From: Streptomyces sp. NBC_01198
Lineage (GTDB): Bacteria; Actinomycetota; Actinomycetes; Streptomycetales; Streptomycetaceae
Direction of reading: 5' to 3'
Assembly: GCF_036010485.1 (NCBI RefSeq)
Contig: NZ_CP108568.1
Span: forward strand, 6,866,001-6,930,000
Length of the DNA: 64,000 nucleotides
The position numbers and the translations under genes were made by a program. Below are positions 31,228 through 39,599 of the stretch, in pieces; position 1 is the stretch's first letter; every line of letters begins with the position of its first letter. The notes beneath the pieces were generated by a model that saw only the letters and a list, made by a program, of their open reading frames with translations, was not told the origin of the DNA and ran no database searches.

Positions 31228-32156
31228 GCCGGGGCGCCCGCGGTCGGGGCGGACGCGTGCCACAGCGCCGCCAGCGCGTCATGCAGGGTGCGGATCGGCT
31301 GCCAGCCCAGCGCCGCCGCGGCCAGCGAGATGTCCGCGCGGACCCAGGAGACCGCGCCCGAGCGCTCCGAGCCCGAGCCCGACTCCACCAGCTCCCCGGT
31401 GAAGCCGCACAACCCCGCCAGCTCCGCCGCCAGATCGCGCACCAAAGTGGCCCGGCCCGAGCCGACGTTGACGACCGCGGGGAGCGGCCCGACGGCGGTG
31501 GCGGCCCGCGCCACCGCCTCCGCCACATCCGTTACGTCCACGAAGTCACGGTACGCACCCAGGTCGCCGGTCATCACCCGCCCGCCCGGCGGCGAGCCGC
31601 GGAACGCCGCGGCGAGCCGCCCGGGCAGCCCGGAACGGGGGGAGCCCGCGCCGACCGGGTTGAAGACCCGCAGCACCACCGCGTCGAGCCCCGAGCCGGT
31701 CACCGCGTAGCTCCCGGCCAGCTTCGTGGCGCCGTAGAGCCCGGCGGGCCGGGCCGTGGCCGACTCGGAGAGCGCTGTCCCGGGCACGCCGGGGCCGTAC
31801 TCCGCCGCCGAGCCCAGCTGCACCAGCCGGGCCGCCGGCACCGCCGCCGCCATCGCCTCGCACAGTGCCGCCGCGCCGCGCGCGTTGACGGCGGCCAGCG
31901 CGCTGGCCGGACCCGCCACCAGACCCGCGCAGTTGACCACCACGTCGGGGCCGAGCGCCGCGAGATCGCCGGCCAGCACGTCGACCGGCACCGTGCCCAG
32001 GTCCACCGGCAGATCCGGCGCCCGGCGGCGGCCGGCCGGTGCGCCGCCCGCCACCCGCCCGCCGTGCAGCACGGTCGCCCCCGGCACCTCGCGCAGCCGC
32101 GCGGTGACCGGGGTGCCGAGGAAGCCCCCGCCGCCGAGCACCAGAATCCTGCTCAT
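31224..32156 (-). CDS. NAD-dependent epimerase/reductase (extended SDR)
   Basis: A 310-residue sugar-nucleotide SDR. The N-terminal VLGGGGFLG is the dinucleotide-binding loop, and the YGATK at about residues 140-144 supplies the catalytic Tyr-x3-Lys; LGSAAEYG carries the Ser. Substrate-side motifs are LRVFNPVGAG and DFVDVTDVAEAV, as in UDP-glucose 4-epimerases and dTDP-4-keto-sugar reductases. In the operon it could supply UDP-Gal/UDP-GalNAc (the role of Uge3 in the fungal system) or reduce a 4-keto intermediate made by the SDR encoded at 32933-33934. Its ATG lies 7 bp after the nucleotidyltransferase stop, and its own stop overlaps the Spherulin-4 start. Confidence 0.85.
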   Translation of the reverse strand: MSRILVLGGGGFLGTPVTARLREVPGATVLHGGRVAGGAPAGRRRAPDLPVDLGTVPVDVLAGDLAALGPDVVVNCAGLVAGPASALAAVNARGAAALCEAMAAAVPAARLVQLGSAAEYGPGVPGTALSESATARPAGLYGATKLAGSYAVTGSGLDAVVLRVFNPVGAGSPRSGLPGRLAAAFRGSPPGGRVMTGDLGAYRDFVDVTDVAEAVARAATAVGPLPAVVNVGSGRATLVRDLAAELAGLCGFTGELVESGSGSERSGAVSWVRADISLAAAALGWQPIRTLHDALAALWHASAPTAGAPA

Positions 32157-32163
32157 CCGCCGC

Positions 32164-32877
32164 TCACGCCCCCTTGAGCAGCAGCCCGCGCAGGCTGCTG
32201 AACTCGGCGTTCGCCCGGTCGTAGTCGTCGGGCCGGCCGATGTCCAGCCAGTAGCCGTCGAAGTCGTGGGCGCGCGGCGGCCGTTTGGCGGCGAGCAGGT
32301 CGAGCACCACCTCGTCGAAGCCCAGCGGCATCCCGGGGGTGTAGCCGGAGAGGGTGTTCCGGGAGACCCCGTAGACCCCCATCGAGACCCGGTAGTCCAT
32401 GCTCGGCTTCTCGGTGAACCCCACCACCTGCCCCTCGTCGGTGGTGAGCACCCCGAAGTCGATGCTGACGGTGCGCCGGTAGGTGGCGATCGTCAGCGGC
32501 GCGTCGGACCCGCGGTGCCCGCGCAGCAGCGCCCCGAAGTCCAGGTCGGTGAGCACGTCGCCGTTCATCACCAGGAAGTGCTCGGGCAGGTCGTCGCGCA
32601 TGGTGAGCAGCGGGCCCATGGTGCCCAGCGGGTTGTCCTCCGTCACGTAGTCGACGTCGAGCCCCCACTGCGAACCGTCGCCCACGTAGGCGCGGATGAT
32701 GTTGCCGAGGTGCCCGATGGCGATCGTGCAGCTGCGGAAGCCGGCCGTGGCCAGCTGTCTGAGCACGATCTCCAGGATCGCGTGGCTGTCGCCGATCGGC
32801 ACCAGCGGCTTGGGCAGGGCGGTGGTGTACGGCCGCAGCCGTACGCCCTTGCCGCCCGCGAGGATGACAGCGTGCAT
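32164..32877 (-). CDS. Sugar-phosphate nucleotidyltransferase
   Basis: A 237-residue Rossmann-like nucleotidyltransferase. LAGGKGVRLRPYTTALPKPLVPIGD is the nucleotide/pyrophosphate-binding signature with the catalytic Lys; FLVMNGDVLTDLDF holds the metal-binding Asp; FTEKPSM and WLDIGRPDDY are conserved sugar-site motifs. It activates a hexose-1-phosphate to an NDP-sugar; whether UDP, dTDP, CDP or GDP cannot be told. It lacks the left-handed helix of bifunctional GlmU. It sits between two SDR genes, so the three probably form a precursor pathway for the polysaccharide operon. Confidence 0.9.
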   Translation of the reverse strand: MHAVILAGGKGVRLRPYTTALPKPLVPIGDSHAILEIVLRQLATAGFRSCTIAIGHLGNIIRAYVGDGSQWGLDVDYVTEDNPLGTMGPLLTMRDDLPEHFLVMNGDVLTDLDFGALLRGHRGSDAPLTIATYRRTVSIDFGVLTTDEGQVVGFTEKPSMDYRVSMGVYGVSRNTLSGYTPGMPLGFDEVVLDLLAAKRPPRAHDFDGYWLDIGRPDDYDRANAEFSSLRGLLLKGA

Positions 32878-32932
32878 GGTGGGTCCCCCCAGATGTCGTA
32901 CGTAGATGGTGATATGGGCTGGTGACGGATCG

Positions 32933-33934
32933 TCAGACGTTGTAGGCGGCGGTCTTGTAGCGGGCCAGGTTCGCGGGCTCGCGGAAGAAGTCGATGGTGC
33001 GGGCGAGGCCCTCCTCCAGCCGGTGGGACGGCGCCCAGCCGGTCGCCTCGCGCAGCCGGGTCGCGTCGCACACCAGCCGCATCACCTCGGAGCCGGCCGG
33101 GCGCAGCCGCTGCGCGTCCTCCAGCACGGCCAGGTCGGTGTCCATCAGGGTGCCGATCAGCCGCACCAGCTCGCCGACCGAGATCTCGCCGCCCGTACCG
33201 GCGTTGAAGGTCCGCCCGACCACCTGCCCGGCCGGCGCGGTCCCCACCGCCAGGAAGGCGGCGGCGGTGTCCTTGACGTAGGTGAAGTCCCGGGTGGGCC
33301 GCAGGTCGCCCAGCGTCACCTTGGTCTCCCCGGCGGCGACCTGCCCGATCACGGTCGGGATCACCGCGCGCATCGACTGCCGCGGCCCGAACGTGTTGAA
33401 CGGCCGCAGCGTGACCACCGGGGTGCCGAAACTGGCGTGGTAGCTGTCCGCGAGCCGGTCCCCGCCCGCCTTGGAGGCCGCGTAGGGCGACTGGGTGACG
33501 ATCGGGTGGTCCTCGGTGATCGGCACGGTCTGCGCGGTCCCGTACGTCTCGCTGGTGGAGGTGTGCACCAGGCGGGGGATGCCGGACTCCCGCACCGCCT
33601 CAAGGACGTTGAGGGTGCCCGACACGTTGGTGTCGACGTAGCTGCGCGGAGCCCGGTAGGAGTACGGGATCGCGATCAGCGCGGCCAGGTGGTAGACGGT
33701 GTCGCAGCCGGCGACCAGGTCGCGGACCGAGCCGGGGTCGCGGACGTCGCCGAGCACGACCTCGACGCGGTCCAGCACGTCGGGGTGCAGCAGCTCCAGC
33801 CAGCCGTGCGAGGAGAAGGAGTTGTACTGCACCATCGCACGCACCGGGCGGCCCGAGGCGACCAGCGCCTCGACCAGGTGCGAGCCGATGAAGCCCTCGG
33901 CGCCGGTGACGGCGACCGCAGTTGCAGTGGACAC
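32933..33934 (-). CDS. NAD-dependent sugar-nucleotide 4,6-dehydratase/epimerase (extended SDR)
   Basis: A 333-residue SDR with TGAEGFIGSHLVEAL at the N-terminus, TSETYG and YAASKAGGDRLA (catalytic Tyr-x3-Lys), and LRPFNTFGPRQS. The AMVQYNSFSSHGWLELL segment is typical of the LegB/GDP-mannose 4,6-dehydratase-like branch rather than plain GalE, so it may make a 4-keto-6-deoxy sugar. A 4-epimerase role is the alternative. GTG 33934 is preceded by AAGGAGAC, a good site; longer frames upstream are shadows of the membrane-protein gene. It lies 56 bp downstream of the 12-TM protein gene and 55 bp upstream of the nucleotidyltransferase gene. Confidence 0.88.
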   Translation of the reverse strand: MSTATAVAVTGAEGFIGSHLVEALVASGRPVRAMVQYNSFSSHGWLELLHPDVLDRVEVVLGDVRDPGSVRDLVAGCDTVYHLAALIAIPYSYRAPRSYVDTNVSGTLNVLEAVRESGIPRLVHTSTSETYGTAQTVPITEDHPIVTQSPYAASKAGGDRLADSYHASFGTPVVTLRPFNTFGPRQSMRAVIPTVIGQVAAGETKVTLGDLRPTRDFTYVKDTAAAFLAVGTAPAGQVVGRTFNAGTGGEISVGELVRLIGTLMDTDLAVLEDAQRLRPAGSEVMRLVCDATRLREATGWAPSHRLEEGLARTIDFFREPANLARYKTAAYNV

Positions 33935-33990
33935 GGAGATGTCTCCTTGGAGGAAGGGGTGAATCGGCGTTGGTGCGGTGCGGTGACGGC

Positions 33991-35607
33991 TCAGCGGTGA
34001 GTGGTCACCCGGGCGGTCACGGTGGTCGCCGCGGCGAGCAGCACGGCGCCGGCAGCGGCGCCGGTCAGGCCGATGACCGTGCCCGGCGCCCCGACGTGCG
34101 TGGCGAGCAGGGGTACGGCGGTGGCCGTCGCCGCCGAGAGCACGGCGGCCGCCGTCCAGGGCCGCCCGCAGGACTGCAGCAGCAGCGCGAGCCACAGCGT
34201 GCAGCCGAGCGCGAGCAGCACGCCCAGATGCGGTGCGTCCCAGGCCGCCGCCCCCGGCAGCGCCGCGGACTCCAGCCCGGCCAGCCCGGCCAGCGCGGCG
34301 GCGTAGCCGGCGAGGCAGCGCACCAGCACCCGCCACGACCTGGCGAGCAGCCGTTCGGCGACCCCGGTCCCGCGCAGCGCCGTCAGGCAGCGGCTGCGGA
34401 ACCGGAAGAGCAGCCACTCGGCTACCCCCATGCTCACGGTGAGCGCGGCGACGAACTCCCCGGCCAGCGCCGCGGCGACCACCAGCCCCCCGGCTGCGAG
34501 CCCGCCCACGGCCAGCGGCACCGACCGCCGCACCGCCACGGGCGCGAGGCCTTCGGCGGCCTCGGGGGCCGCCGCGCCGGAGCGCCGCCGCGGCCATCGG
34601 ACCCGCGGCAGCGCCGCGGTGCCGCCTTTCGCCGTACGGCGGCGGGTCAGGAGCGCGGCGGGCCGGCGCCGGGTGCCGGGCTCCGTCGCCCGGGGTGCCT
34701 CGGCGCTGCGCCGCAGCCATGCCGCGAGGCCCCGGCGGGGCCCGCTCGGCGTGCCGGGTGCCGGGCGGCGCAGCGCCGTCGCGACCGCCAGTGCCGTGGC
34801 CGCCGCCACCGTGGCGGCGAGGAGAGTGGCGGCCGCGGGTGAGGGCAGGCTCGCCGCACCGCATGCCGCCGCGGCGGTCAGCGGCGCCAGGACGTACAGC
34901 AGGGAGCGTTCGCGGCCGAGGACCAGCAGGACCGTGGCCGCCGCCATGTAGAGGGCCTGGCCGAACGCGAAGGCCGGTGCGGACGGGTGCGCCACGCCCG
35001 TGACGGTCAGCGCCGCCACCGTGGCCAGCGCGGTGCCGGCGGCGCCGCCGGCCAGCAGGCAGCGGGCCGCGGCCCGCGGGCGCTGCGCGAGCAGCAGCAG
35101 CCCTGCCCGGTGCGAGAGCCCCTGGTTCCAGCCCCAGCTGCACAGTGCGGCCGCCGCCCACCCGGCGACCGCGGTGGTCACGCCGAACGGCCCGCCGGGC
35201 CCGTCCGCCCACCGCCCGCCGACGACGTAGGCGACGCCCGGCAGCGCGAAGGTCAGGCCGCGCAGGACGCACCGACCGGGGTCCGTCTGCCACGGGTCGG
35301 CGGCCGGCTCCGGTTCGGGGTAGGCGCGCGGCACCAGCGCGAAGAGCGACTCGGCGAGCGCGAACAGGTCGCGGTGCCGGTAGCGTTCGGTGATCTGCTC
35401 GTCCGTCAGCCCCTCGGACTCCAGCAGCGCCGCGATCTCCTCCGGGTGCGCCGCGCTCGCGCACGGCCCTGCCAGCCGCTCGGCGAGATCCGCGACCGGG
35501 TCGGGGCGTGCCCACGACGGCACCCGCCGCGCCCGCGGCAGCCGCGTCACGGCCCCGGCCGCCCCGTCCCCGCCGGCCGCCTCGACGACCGGCAACGGCC
35601 CGCTCAT
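33991..35607 (-). CDS. 12-TM membrane protein of the polysaccharide operon (candidate PelG-like exporter)
   Basis: A 538-residue protein. The first 95 residues are soluble and acidic (HPEEIAALLESEGLTDEQI..RYRHRDLFALAESLFALVPRAYPEPE). About twelve hydrophobic helices follow, six before and six after a large Arg-rich cytosolic loop (about residues 280-365). A 6+6 layout fits polysaccharide flippase/exporter proteins of the MOP type, such as PelG, but I see no diagnostic PelG motif, so this is an inference from topology and location. It is placed directly after the PelF-like glycosyltransferase. PelF works with PelG in Pel systems. The start overlaps the stop of a 30-aa micro-ORF. Confidence 0.72.
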   Translation of the reverse strand: MSGPLPVVEAAGGDGAAGAVTRLPRARRVPSWARPDPVADLAERLAGPCASAAHPEEIAALLESEGLTDEQITERYRHRDLFALAESLFALVPRAYPEPEPAADPWQTDPGRCVLRGLTFALPGVAYVVGGRWADGPGGPFGVTTAVAGWAAAALCSWGWNQGLSHRAGLLLLAQRPRAAARCLLAGGAAGTALATVAALTVTGVAHPSAPAFAFGQALYMAAATVLLVLGRERSLLYVLAPLTAAAACGAASLPSPAAATLLAATVAAATALAVATALRRPAPGTPSGPRRGLAAWLRRSAEAPRATEPGTRRRPAALLTRRRTAKGGTAALPRVRWPRRRSGAAAPEAAEGLAPVAVRRSVPLAVGGLAAGGLVVAAALAGEFVAALTVSMGVAEWLLFRFRSRCLTALRGTGVAERLLARSWRVLVRCLAGYAAALAGLAGLESAALPGAAAWDAPHLGVLLALGCTLWLALLLQSCGRPWTAAAVLSAATATAVPLLATHVGAPGTVIGLTGAAAGAVLLAAATTVTARVTTHR

Positions 35608-35696
35608 GCCGTGCCCCCCGCCCCGGGCGCCGGCCGCCGCCCGCCGGGGTGCTCCCACCGGGCGGTCAGCCGGCGCCCGTGCCGCAGCCCGCTCAT
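35604..35696 (-). CDS. 30-aa micro-ORF bridging pelF-like and membrane-protein genes
   Basis: The frame starts with an ATG that overlaps the PelF-like stop (ATGA, 35693-35696) and ends with a TGA that overlaps the next ATG (ATGA, 35604-35607). It encodes MSGLRHGRRLTARWEHPGGR followed by RPAPGAGGTA, a basic peptide of 30 residues. Exact 4-nt overlaps on both sides suggest translational coupling across the 85-bp gap. It may be a real small protein or only a ribosome bridge. The frame is short enough to occur by chance in GC-rich DNA. Confidence 0.4.
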   Translation of the reverse strand: MSGLRHGRRLTARWEHPGGRRPAPGAGGTA

Positions 35697-37249
35697 GCGG
35701 TGCCCTCCGCCAGCGCCTGCTCGGCCGCGGCCTCCGCCGGCGGGGCGGGACGCCAGACGCGGGACATCCACGTCACGCCGCCGTACTGCTGGGCGGTGCG
35801 CGGCTCGGCCGGGGACAGGCCGGTGTAGATGCCGCGGAAGGCGTCGATGGTCTGCCGCAGGGTGAACTGGTCGATCACCCGCAGCCGGGCCGCCTGACCG
35901 AGCGCTGCCCGCCGCGCGGGGTCGCGCAGCAGCGCCAGGGCGGCCACCGCCATGGCCGCCGGGTCGCGCGGCGGGACGACCAGACCGGTGTCGCCGACCG
36001 CTTCGCGGACCCCGCCGACGTCCGTCGAGACGGTGCAGCGCCCGCAGGACATCGCCTCGATCAGGGTGAAGGGAAAGCCCTCGCTGATGCTGGAGAGCAT
36101 CACCACCTGTCCGGCGGCGTAGGCGGTGCGGATGTCGTCCACCCGGCCCTCGAAGCTGACCGCGTCGGCCGCCCCCACCGCGGCGGCCAGCGCCTCGCAG
36201 CGTGCGCGGTACTCCTCGCCGCCACGCGGGGTGCCGCCGAAGATGCGCAGCCGGGCGGCCGGCACCTCCTCGCGGACCAGCGCGAACGCGCGGATCAGCG
36301 TCTCCAGGTCCTTGATCGGGTCGATCCGCCCGGCCCAGGTCAGCGTCGGCCCCTCGGGTTCCGGTCCGGCCGGCGGAAAGGCCCCGGGATCGACTCCGTT
36401 GTAGACGGTACGGATACGGTCCGCGTCGGCGCCGCCGTGCTCCTCCCAGCGGCGGTTGTAGCGGTTGCCCGGGGTGATCAGCGCGCTGCGCCGGTAGCCC
36501 TCGCGCGCCAGCAACCGGAAGAAGTGCATCATCAGGGACTTGACCGGCCACCGGTAGGGCCCGGTGCGGGAGCCGAGGTAGCGTTCCCGCTGGTAGACGC
36601 CGTGCTCGGTGAGCAGCAGCGGCACCTCGTCGCGGTGGTGCGCGACCAGGCCCGGCAGCGTGGCGAGCCCGCCGCTGACGGCGTGCGCCACACCGGTCGG
36701 CGCGGCCGCGGCCAGCGGCCGCAGCGCGTGTTCCAGCAGATCGGTGCCGGTCAGCGCGTCGTGCTGGGTCGGCAGCGCGGCCGCCACGTCCGTGCCGGGC
36801 CGCCGCCACAGCCCGGCCAGGGTGCGTACGGCCGCCTCCGAGCGCAGCCCGGCCGACAGCGCCCCGGAATCGGCCCAGTCGGCGAGGTCGTACAGCGCGG
36901 GCCCGAACAGCCCGTCGTCGGTGCCCCCTTCGGCCAGCAGCGCGGTCAACAGCCGCTCCCAGGCGTCGAGGAACGCCCGCCGGTCCCGGCCGCGCGGCTC
37001 CCTGCCCGCAGGGGTGTCGCCCCACATCGGTATCGACTCCAACCCCGTGACGTGCGGCGGCAGTTCCCACACCGGCTGCTCATGGCCGGTCGCCGTGACG
37101 GCGGTCACCCGGAAGTCGACATCGGGCATGGCGCGGACCAGCTGGTCGCACCACACGCTCACCCCGCCGGGGCTGTGCGGATACGTCCCCTCGGTCAGCA
37201 GCGTCACCTGCGCGATGCGCGACGGCGGCTCGCCGAAGACTGCGTGCAT
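35693..37249 (-). CDS. PelF-like GT4-family glycosyltransferase (DUF3492-type N-terminus)
   Basis: A 518-residue cytosolic glycosyltransferase. The N-terminus LLTEGTYPHSPGGVSVWCDQL is the hallmark of PelF, the UDP-sugar-dependent polymerising transferase of Pel biosynthesis. The C-terminal GT4 half has TWAGRIDPIKDLETLIRAF, RLRIFGGTPRG, VSFEGRVDDI and SSISEGFPFTLIEAMSCGR, the Glu-x7-Glu nucleotide-sugar site. The region PLLLTEHGVYQRERY and NRYNRRWEEHGG are also PelF-like. The expected substrate is UDP-GalNAc or UDP-GlcNAc. ATG 37249 has a GGGGGGAC-type site. It is the second gene of the operon; the deacetylase gene lies 172 bp upstream with a hairpin element between them. Confidence 0.9.
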   Translation of the reverse strand: MHAVFGEPPSRIAQVTLLTEGTYPHSPGGVSVWCDQLVRAMPDVDFRVTAVTATGHEQPVWELPPHVTGLESIPMWGDTPAGREPRGRDRRAFLDAWERLLTALLAEGGTDDGLFGPALYDLADWADSGALSAGLRSEAAVRTLAGLWRRPGTDVAAALPTQHDALTGTDLLEHALRPLAAAAPTGVAHAVSGGLATLPGLVAHHRDEVPLLLTEHGVYQRERYLGSRTGPYRWPVKSLMMHFFRLLAREGYRRSALITPGNRYNRRWEEHGGADADRIRTVYNGVDPGAFPPAGPEPEGPTLTWAGRIDPIKDLETLIRAFALVREEVPAARLRIFGGTPRGGEEYRARCEALAAAVGAADAVSFEGRVDDIRTAYAAGQVVMLSSISEGFPFTLIEAMSCGRCTVSTDVGGVREAVGDTGLVVPPRDPAAMAVAALALLRDPARRAALGQAARLRVIDQFTLRQTIDAFRGIYTGLSPAEPRTAQQYGGVTWMSRVWRPAPPAEAAAEQALAEGTA

Positions 37250-37358
37250 GAAGTGGTGTCCCCCCTGGACGGTTCGATACGGCGTGGGCGCGGGCGCGCG
37301 CCCTGCCGTGCGGGCGGGACGTCCGTCGCCCCGCCCGCACGTGTGCGCACTGTGCCTG

Positions 37359-37422
37359 GGTCGTGTCTCACGAATAGCGCCGTCCGCCCGGTAGGGCCAG
37401 GCGGGATCTGCCAGACACGGCC
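37359..37422. repeat. Short inverted-repeat element between deacetylase and pelF-like genes
   Basis: Termini GGTCGTGTCT (37359-37368) and AGACACGGCC (37413-37422) are inverted with one mismatch, and an inner CCGCC-GG / CC-GGCGG hairpin sits in the middle. The right end touches the deacetylase stop codon. It could be a miniature mobile-element relic or an intra-operon attenuator. It may lower expression of the downstream genes relative to the deacetylase. Confidence 0.45.
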
Positions 37423-39599
37423 TAGCGGCGGGTCCTGTCCCCGGGGCCCATGGGCACCGCGTGGGCCACGCCCTTGGGAACGGGCAGCCGGCCGGCCGGG
37501 GCGGCGATCTTCGCCGTGCTGTGCGGGGCGGCCGCCGGAGCCGCCGGGACCGCGGCGGACGTCAGCGTCAGCGTGACCGAGCCCTGGAGCAGGCCCGGCT
37601 GGGCCCAGCCGGACAGCCGGCCCGCGTAGGCGCTGCCGAAGGCGGTGGAGCCCAGCAGCTGCGCCTGCCGGGTGCCGTTCGGCACCGTCGCGTCCACCTG
37701 CACGCCGCTCGGCGCGCTGATGGTGACGCTGTTGCCGATGCGGTAGGCGGTCACCTTGCCGCCCTTCCAGGCGGCACTCCACGCGGACCTGCGCTGCAGC
37801 TCCGTGGCGATGTCCGAGGTCCGCAGGTTGACGGTGGGCGTGTTCGCCGAGAAGAGCGCCGCGTAGTCGCCGAGCACCCGCTCCAGCACCGGGTAGGCGA
37901 TCCGGCCCTCGGCCAGGTTCGACTGGTGGATGAAGTGCGGCCGCGGGTTGTTGCCCAGCGCGTGGCCCAGGTCGATGCGGGCCTCCAGCGGCACGATGTA
38001 CGACGCGTAGCCGGTGTCCGGGTCCAACGGGGCGATCAGGCAGGTGGAGTTGCCCGAGGTCGCGCAGGCGCCGCTGCCGCCCTGTGCGTGGTTGGTGTAG
38101 ATCCAGTTGTACTCGTCGGTCTCCTCCTGCGGCGTACCGGCGTTGTAGAAGACGTTCATCGGGAAGCGCGGCACGGTGACCGCCGGGCCGACCTGGCGCT
38201 GGTCGGGCTCCCGGGAGTTGTCGCTCGCCAGGTACTCCACGCCGAGGCTGCTCAGCGCGGTCGCGAGGTTGGGGTTGTCGGTGGGCTGCTGCGGCAGCAC
38301 CTTGAGCCCGGAGTGCTCGCCGGTCACCAGCTCGTCGTTGTTCAGCGACAGCCCGTGCGCGGCGGCCCAGGTGCGGTTGTCCTTCACCGCGGCGGTGATG
38401 TCGGCCTTGCTGACCCACTGGGTGGCGCCGGTCGTGGTGGTCTCGCACTGCCACGGCACCACGCTGACGTCCTGCACGCAGCCCAGGAACGGGTGCAGGT
38501 AGGTGTGGTTCACCCAGCGGTAGCTGCTCTTGTCGGCCACCAGCTGGTTCGCCAGCGGGTCCGTGGTCGTGCCGTTGTCGGACTTCCAGTCCTCGCTGCC
38601 GCCGCCGTTGAAGACGAAGTCGAAGGTGAAGCCGTGCGCCGCCGACCACTGCTTGGCGTAGACCGCGTCCGCCGCGGTCATCCGGATCGGGTCGGTGTCC
38701 TCACCGGTGCCGATCGGGCAGTCCACGTCGCTGGGCGTGCAGTTGAGGCCGGAGTTCCACCGGTCGTCGGCCAGGAAGACGTCGTCGACCTGCACTTCGA
38801 AGTAGTTGCGGTCCGCCCCCAGGTGGATGCCCTGCGTCATCCACTCCACGATGCCGCGGGCCAGCAGGCGGAACTGCTGCTGGTACTGGTTGTAGACGAA
38901 CGGGATCACCAGCTCGGTGCGGCCGTCGTGCGCGTACTGCCCGACCAGGACGCCGCGCTCGGTGCTGCCGGGGATGGCCGCGTCCACCAGCGGGGTGAAG
39001 GTCGCCCCCGCCGCCTGGGTGGCCAGCGGCGTCGCCAGGTAGCCGTAGCTCTCCGACTGGTACTGGTCGTTGTCCTCGAAGGGCACCGCGCCCTTGAGGT
39101 AGCCGAAGTCCCCTGCCGCGCCCTGCGCGGTCACCTGCCCCTGCGTGCCGTCGAGCTGGCCGATGTAGCCGCCGGTCTGCGCGTAGTTCAGCCCGACCGT
39201 GGGCTGCGCGTAGGTGTACGCGTCCACCTGGCGGATGCCGAACGTCGTCTCGTACGCCGCCAGCGCCGCCATCTCCGCGGAGCCCGCACCGAACGGGTTG
39301 TCGTTCGGCAGCACCACCGCCTGGTACTTCGCACGCGGCCGCCCGGACACGGTGTCGCTCAGGAAGCCCGCGGTGATCACCGGCCGGCCGGGCGTGGCCA
39401 GGTTCACCGTGGTGTACGGAGTGCCCGCGCCGTCCAGCTCGGACGTGACGGCCGCGGTCGCCGGTCCGCCGTCGTCCACCACCAGCACCCTGAGGTCGAC
39501 CCGCGGCGGCACCGCGGACCGCGCCGCGGTGGGCGCGATCGCCAGTGCCACCAGTGCCGCCGCGGAAGCGACGGTTGCGGCACGCAATGCTCTGCCCAT
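37422..39599 (-). CDS. Secreted CE18/Agd3-like polysaccharide deacetylase
   Basis: A 725-residue secreted protein: signal peptide of about 29 residues, an N-terminal GATase-like/CBM87-like region (DLRVLVVDDGG..VVLPNDNPFGAGSAEM), a middle beta domain, the catalytic domain (about 260-560) and a short C-terminal beta domain. In the catalytic part VQVDDVF gives Asp272-Asp273 and NHTYLHP gives His365 and His369: the D-D and H-x3-H zinc motifs of NodB-type carbohydrate esterases. DNRTWAAAHGL and RPHFIHQSN are further conserved blocks. The architecture and length match Agd3, which deacetylates GalNAc in fungal galactosaminogalactan. It should create positive charge on the exported polymer. GGGGAGG precedes ATG 39599. 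It is the first gene of the operon. Confidence 0.85.
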   Translation of the reverse strand: MGRALRAATVASAAALVALAIAPTAARSAVPPRVDLRVLVVDDGGPATAAVTSELDGAGTPYTTVNLATPGRPVITAGFLSDTVSGRPRAKYQAVVLPNDNPFGAGSAEMAALAAYETTFGIRQVDAYTYAQPTVGLNYAQTGGYIGQLDGTQGQVTAQGAAGDFGYLKGAVPFEDNDQYQSESYGYLATPLATQAAGATFTPLVDAAIPGSTERGVLVGQYAHDGRTELVIPFVYNQYQQQFRLLARGIVEWMTQGIHLGADRNYFEVQVDDVFLADDRWNSGLNCTPSDVDCPIGTGEDTDPIRMTAADAVYAKQWSAAHGFTFDFVFNGGGSEDWKSDNGTTTDPLANQLVADKSSYRWVNHTYLHPFLGCVQDVSVVPWQCETTTTGATQWVSKADITAAVKDNRTWAAAHGLSLNNDELVTGEHSGLKVLPQQPTDNPNLATALSSLGVEYLASDNSREPDQRQVGPAVTVPRFPMNVFYNAGTPQEETDEYNWIYTNHAQGGSGACATSGNSTCLIAPLDPDTGYASYIVPLEARIDLGHALGNNPRPHFIHQSNLAEGRIAYPVLERVLGDYAALFSANTPTVNLRTSDIATELQRRSAWSAAWKGGKVTAYRIGNSVTISAPSGVQVDATVPNGTRQAQLLGSTAFGSAYAGRLSGWAQPGLLQGSVTLTLTSAAVPAAPAAAPHSTAKIAAPAGRLPVPKGVAHAVPMGPGDRTRR

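Noticed and set aside
29483..31528. 681-codon frame suggesting a fusion of GH114 with an upstream domain
   Set aside because: The upstream part is an alternative frame of the Spherulin-4 and SDR genes; GTG 30418 with lipoprotein signal is the natural start.
33922..34842. Plus-strand 306-codon frame in the polysaccharide operon
   Set aside because: Gly/Arg/Gln-rich shadow of the 12-TM gene, no start signals.
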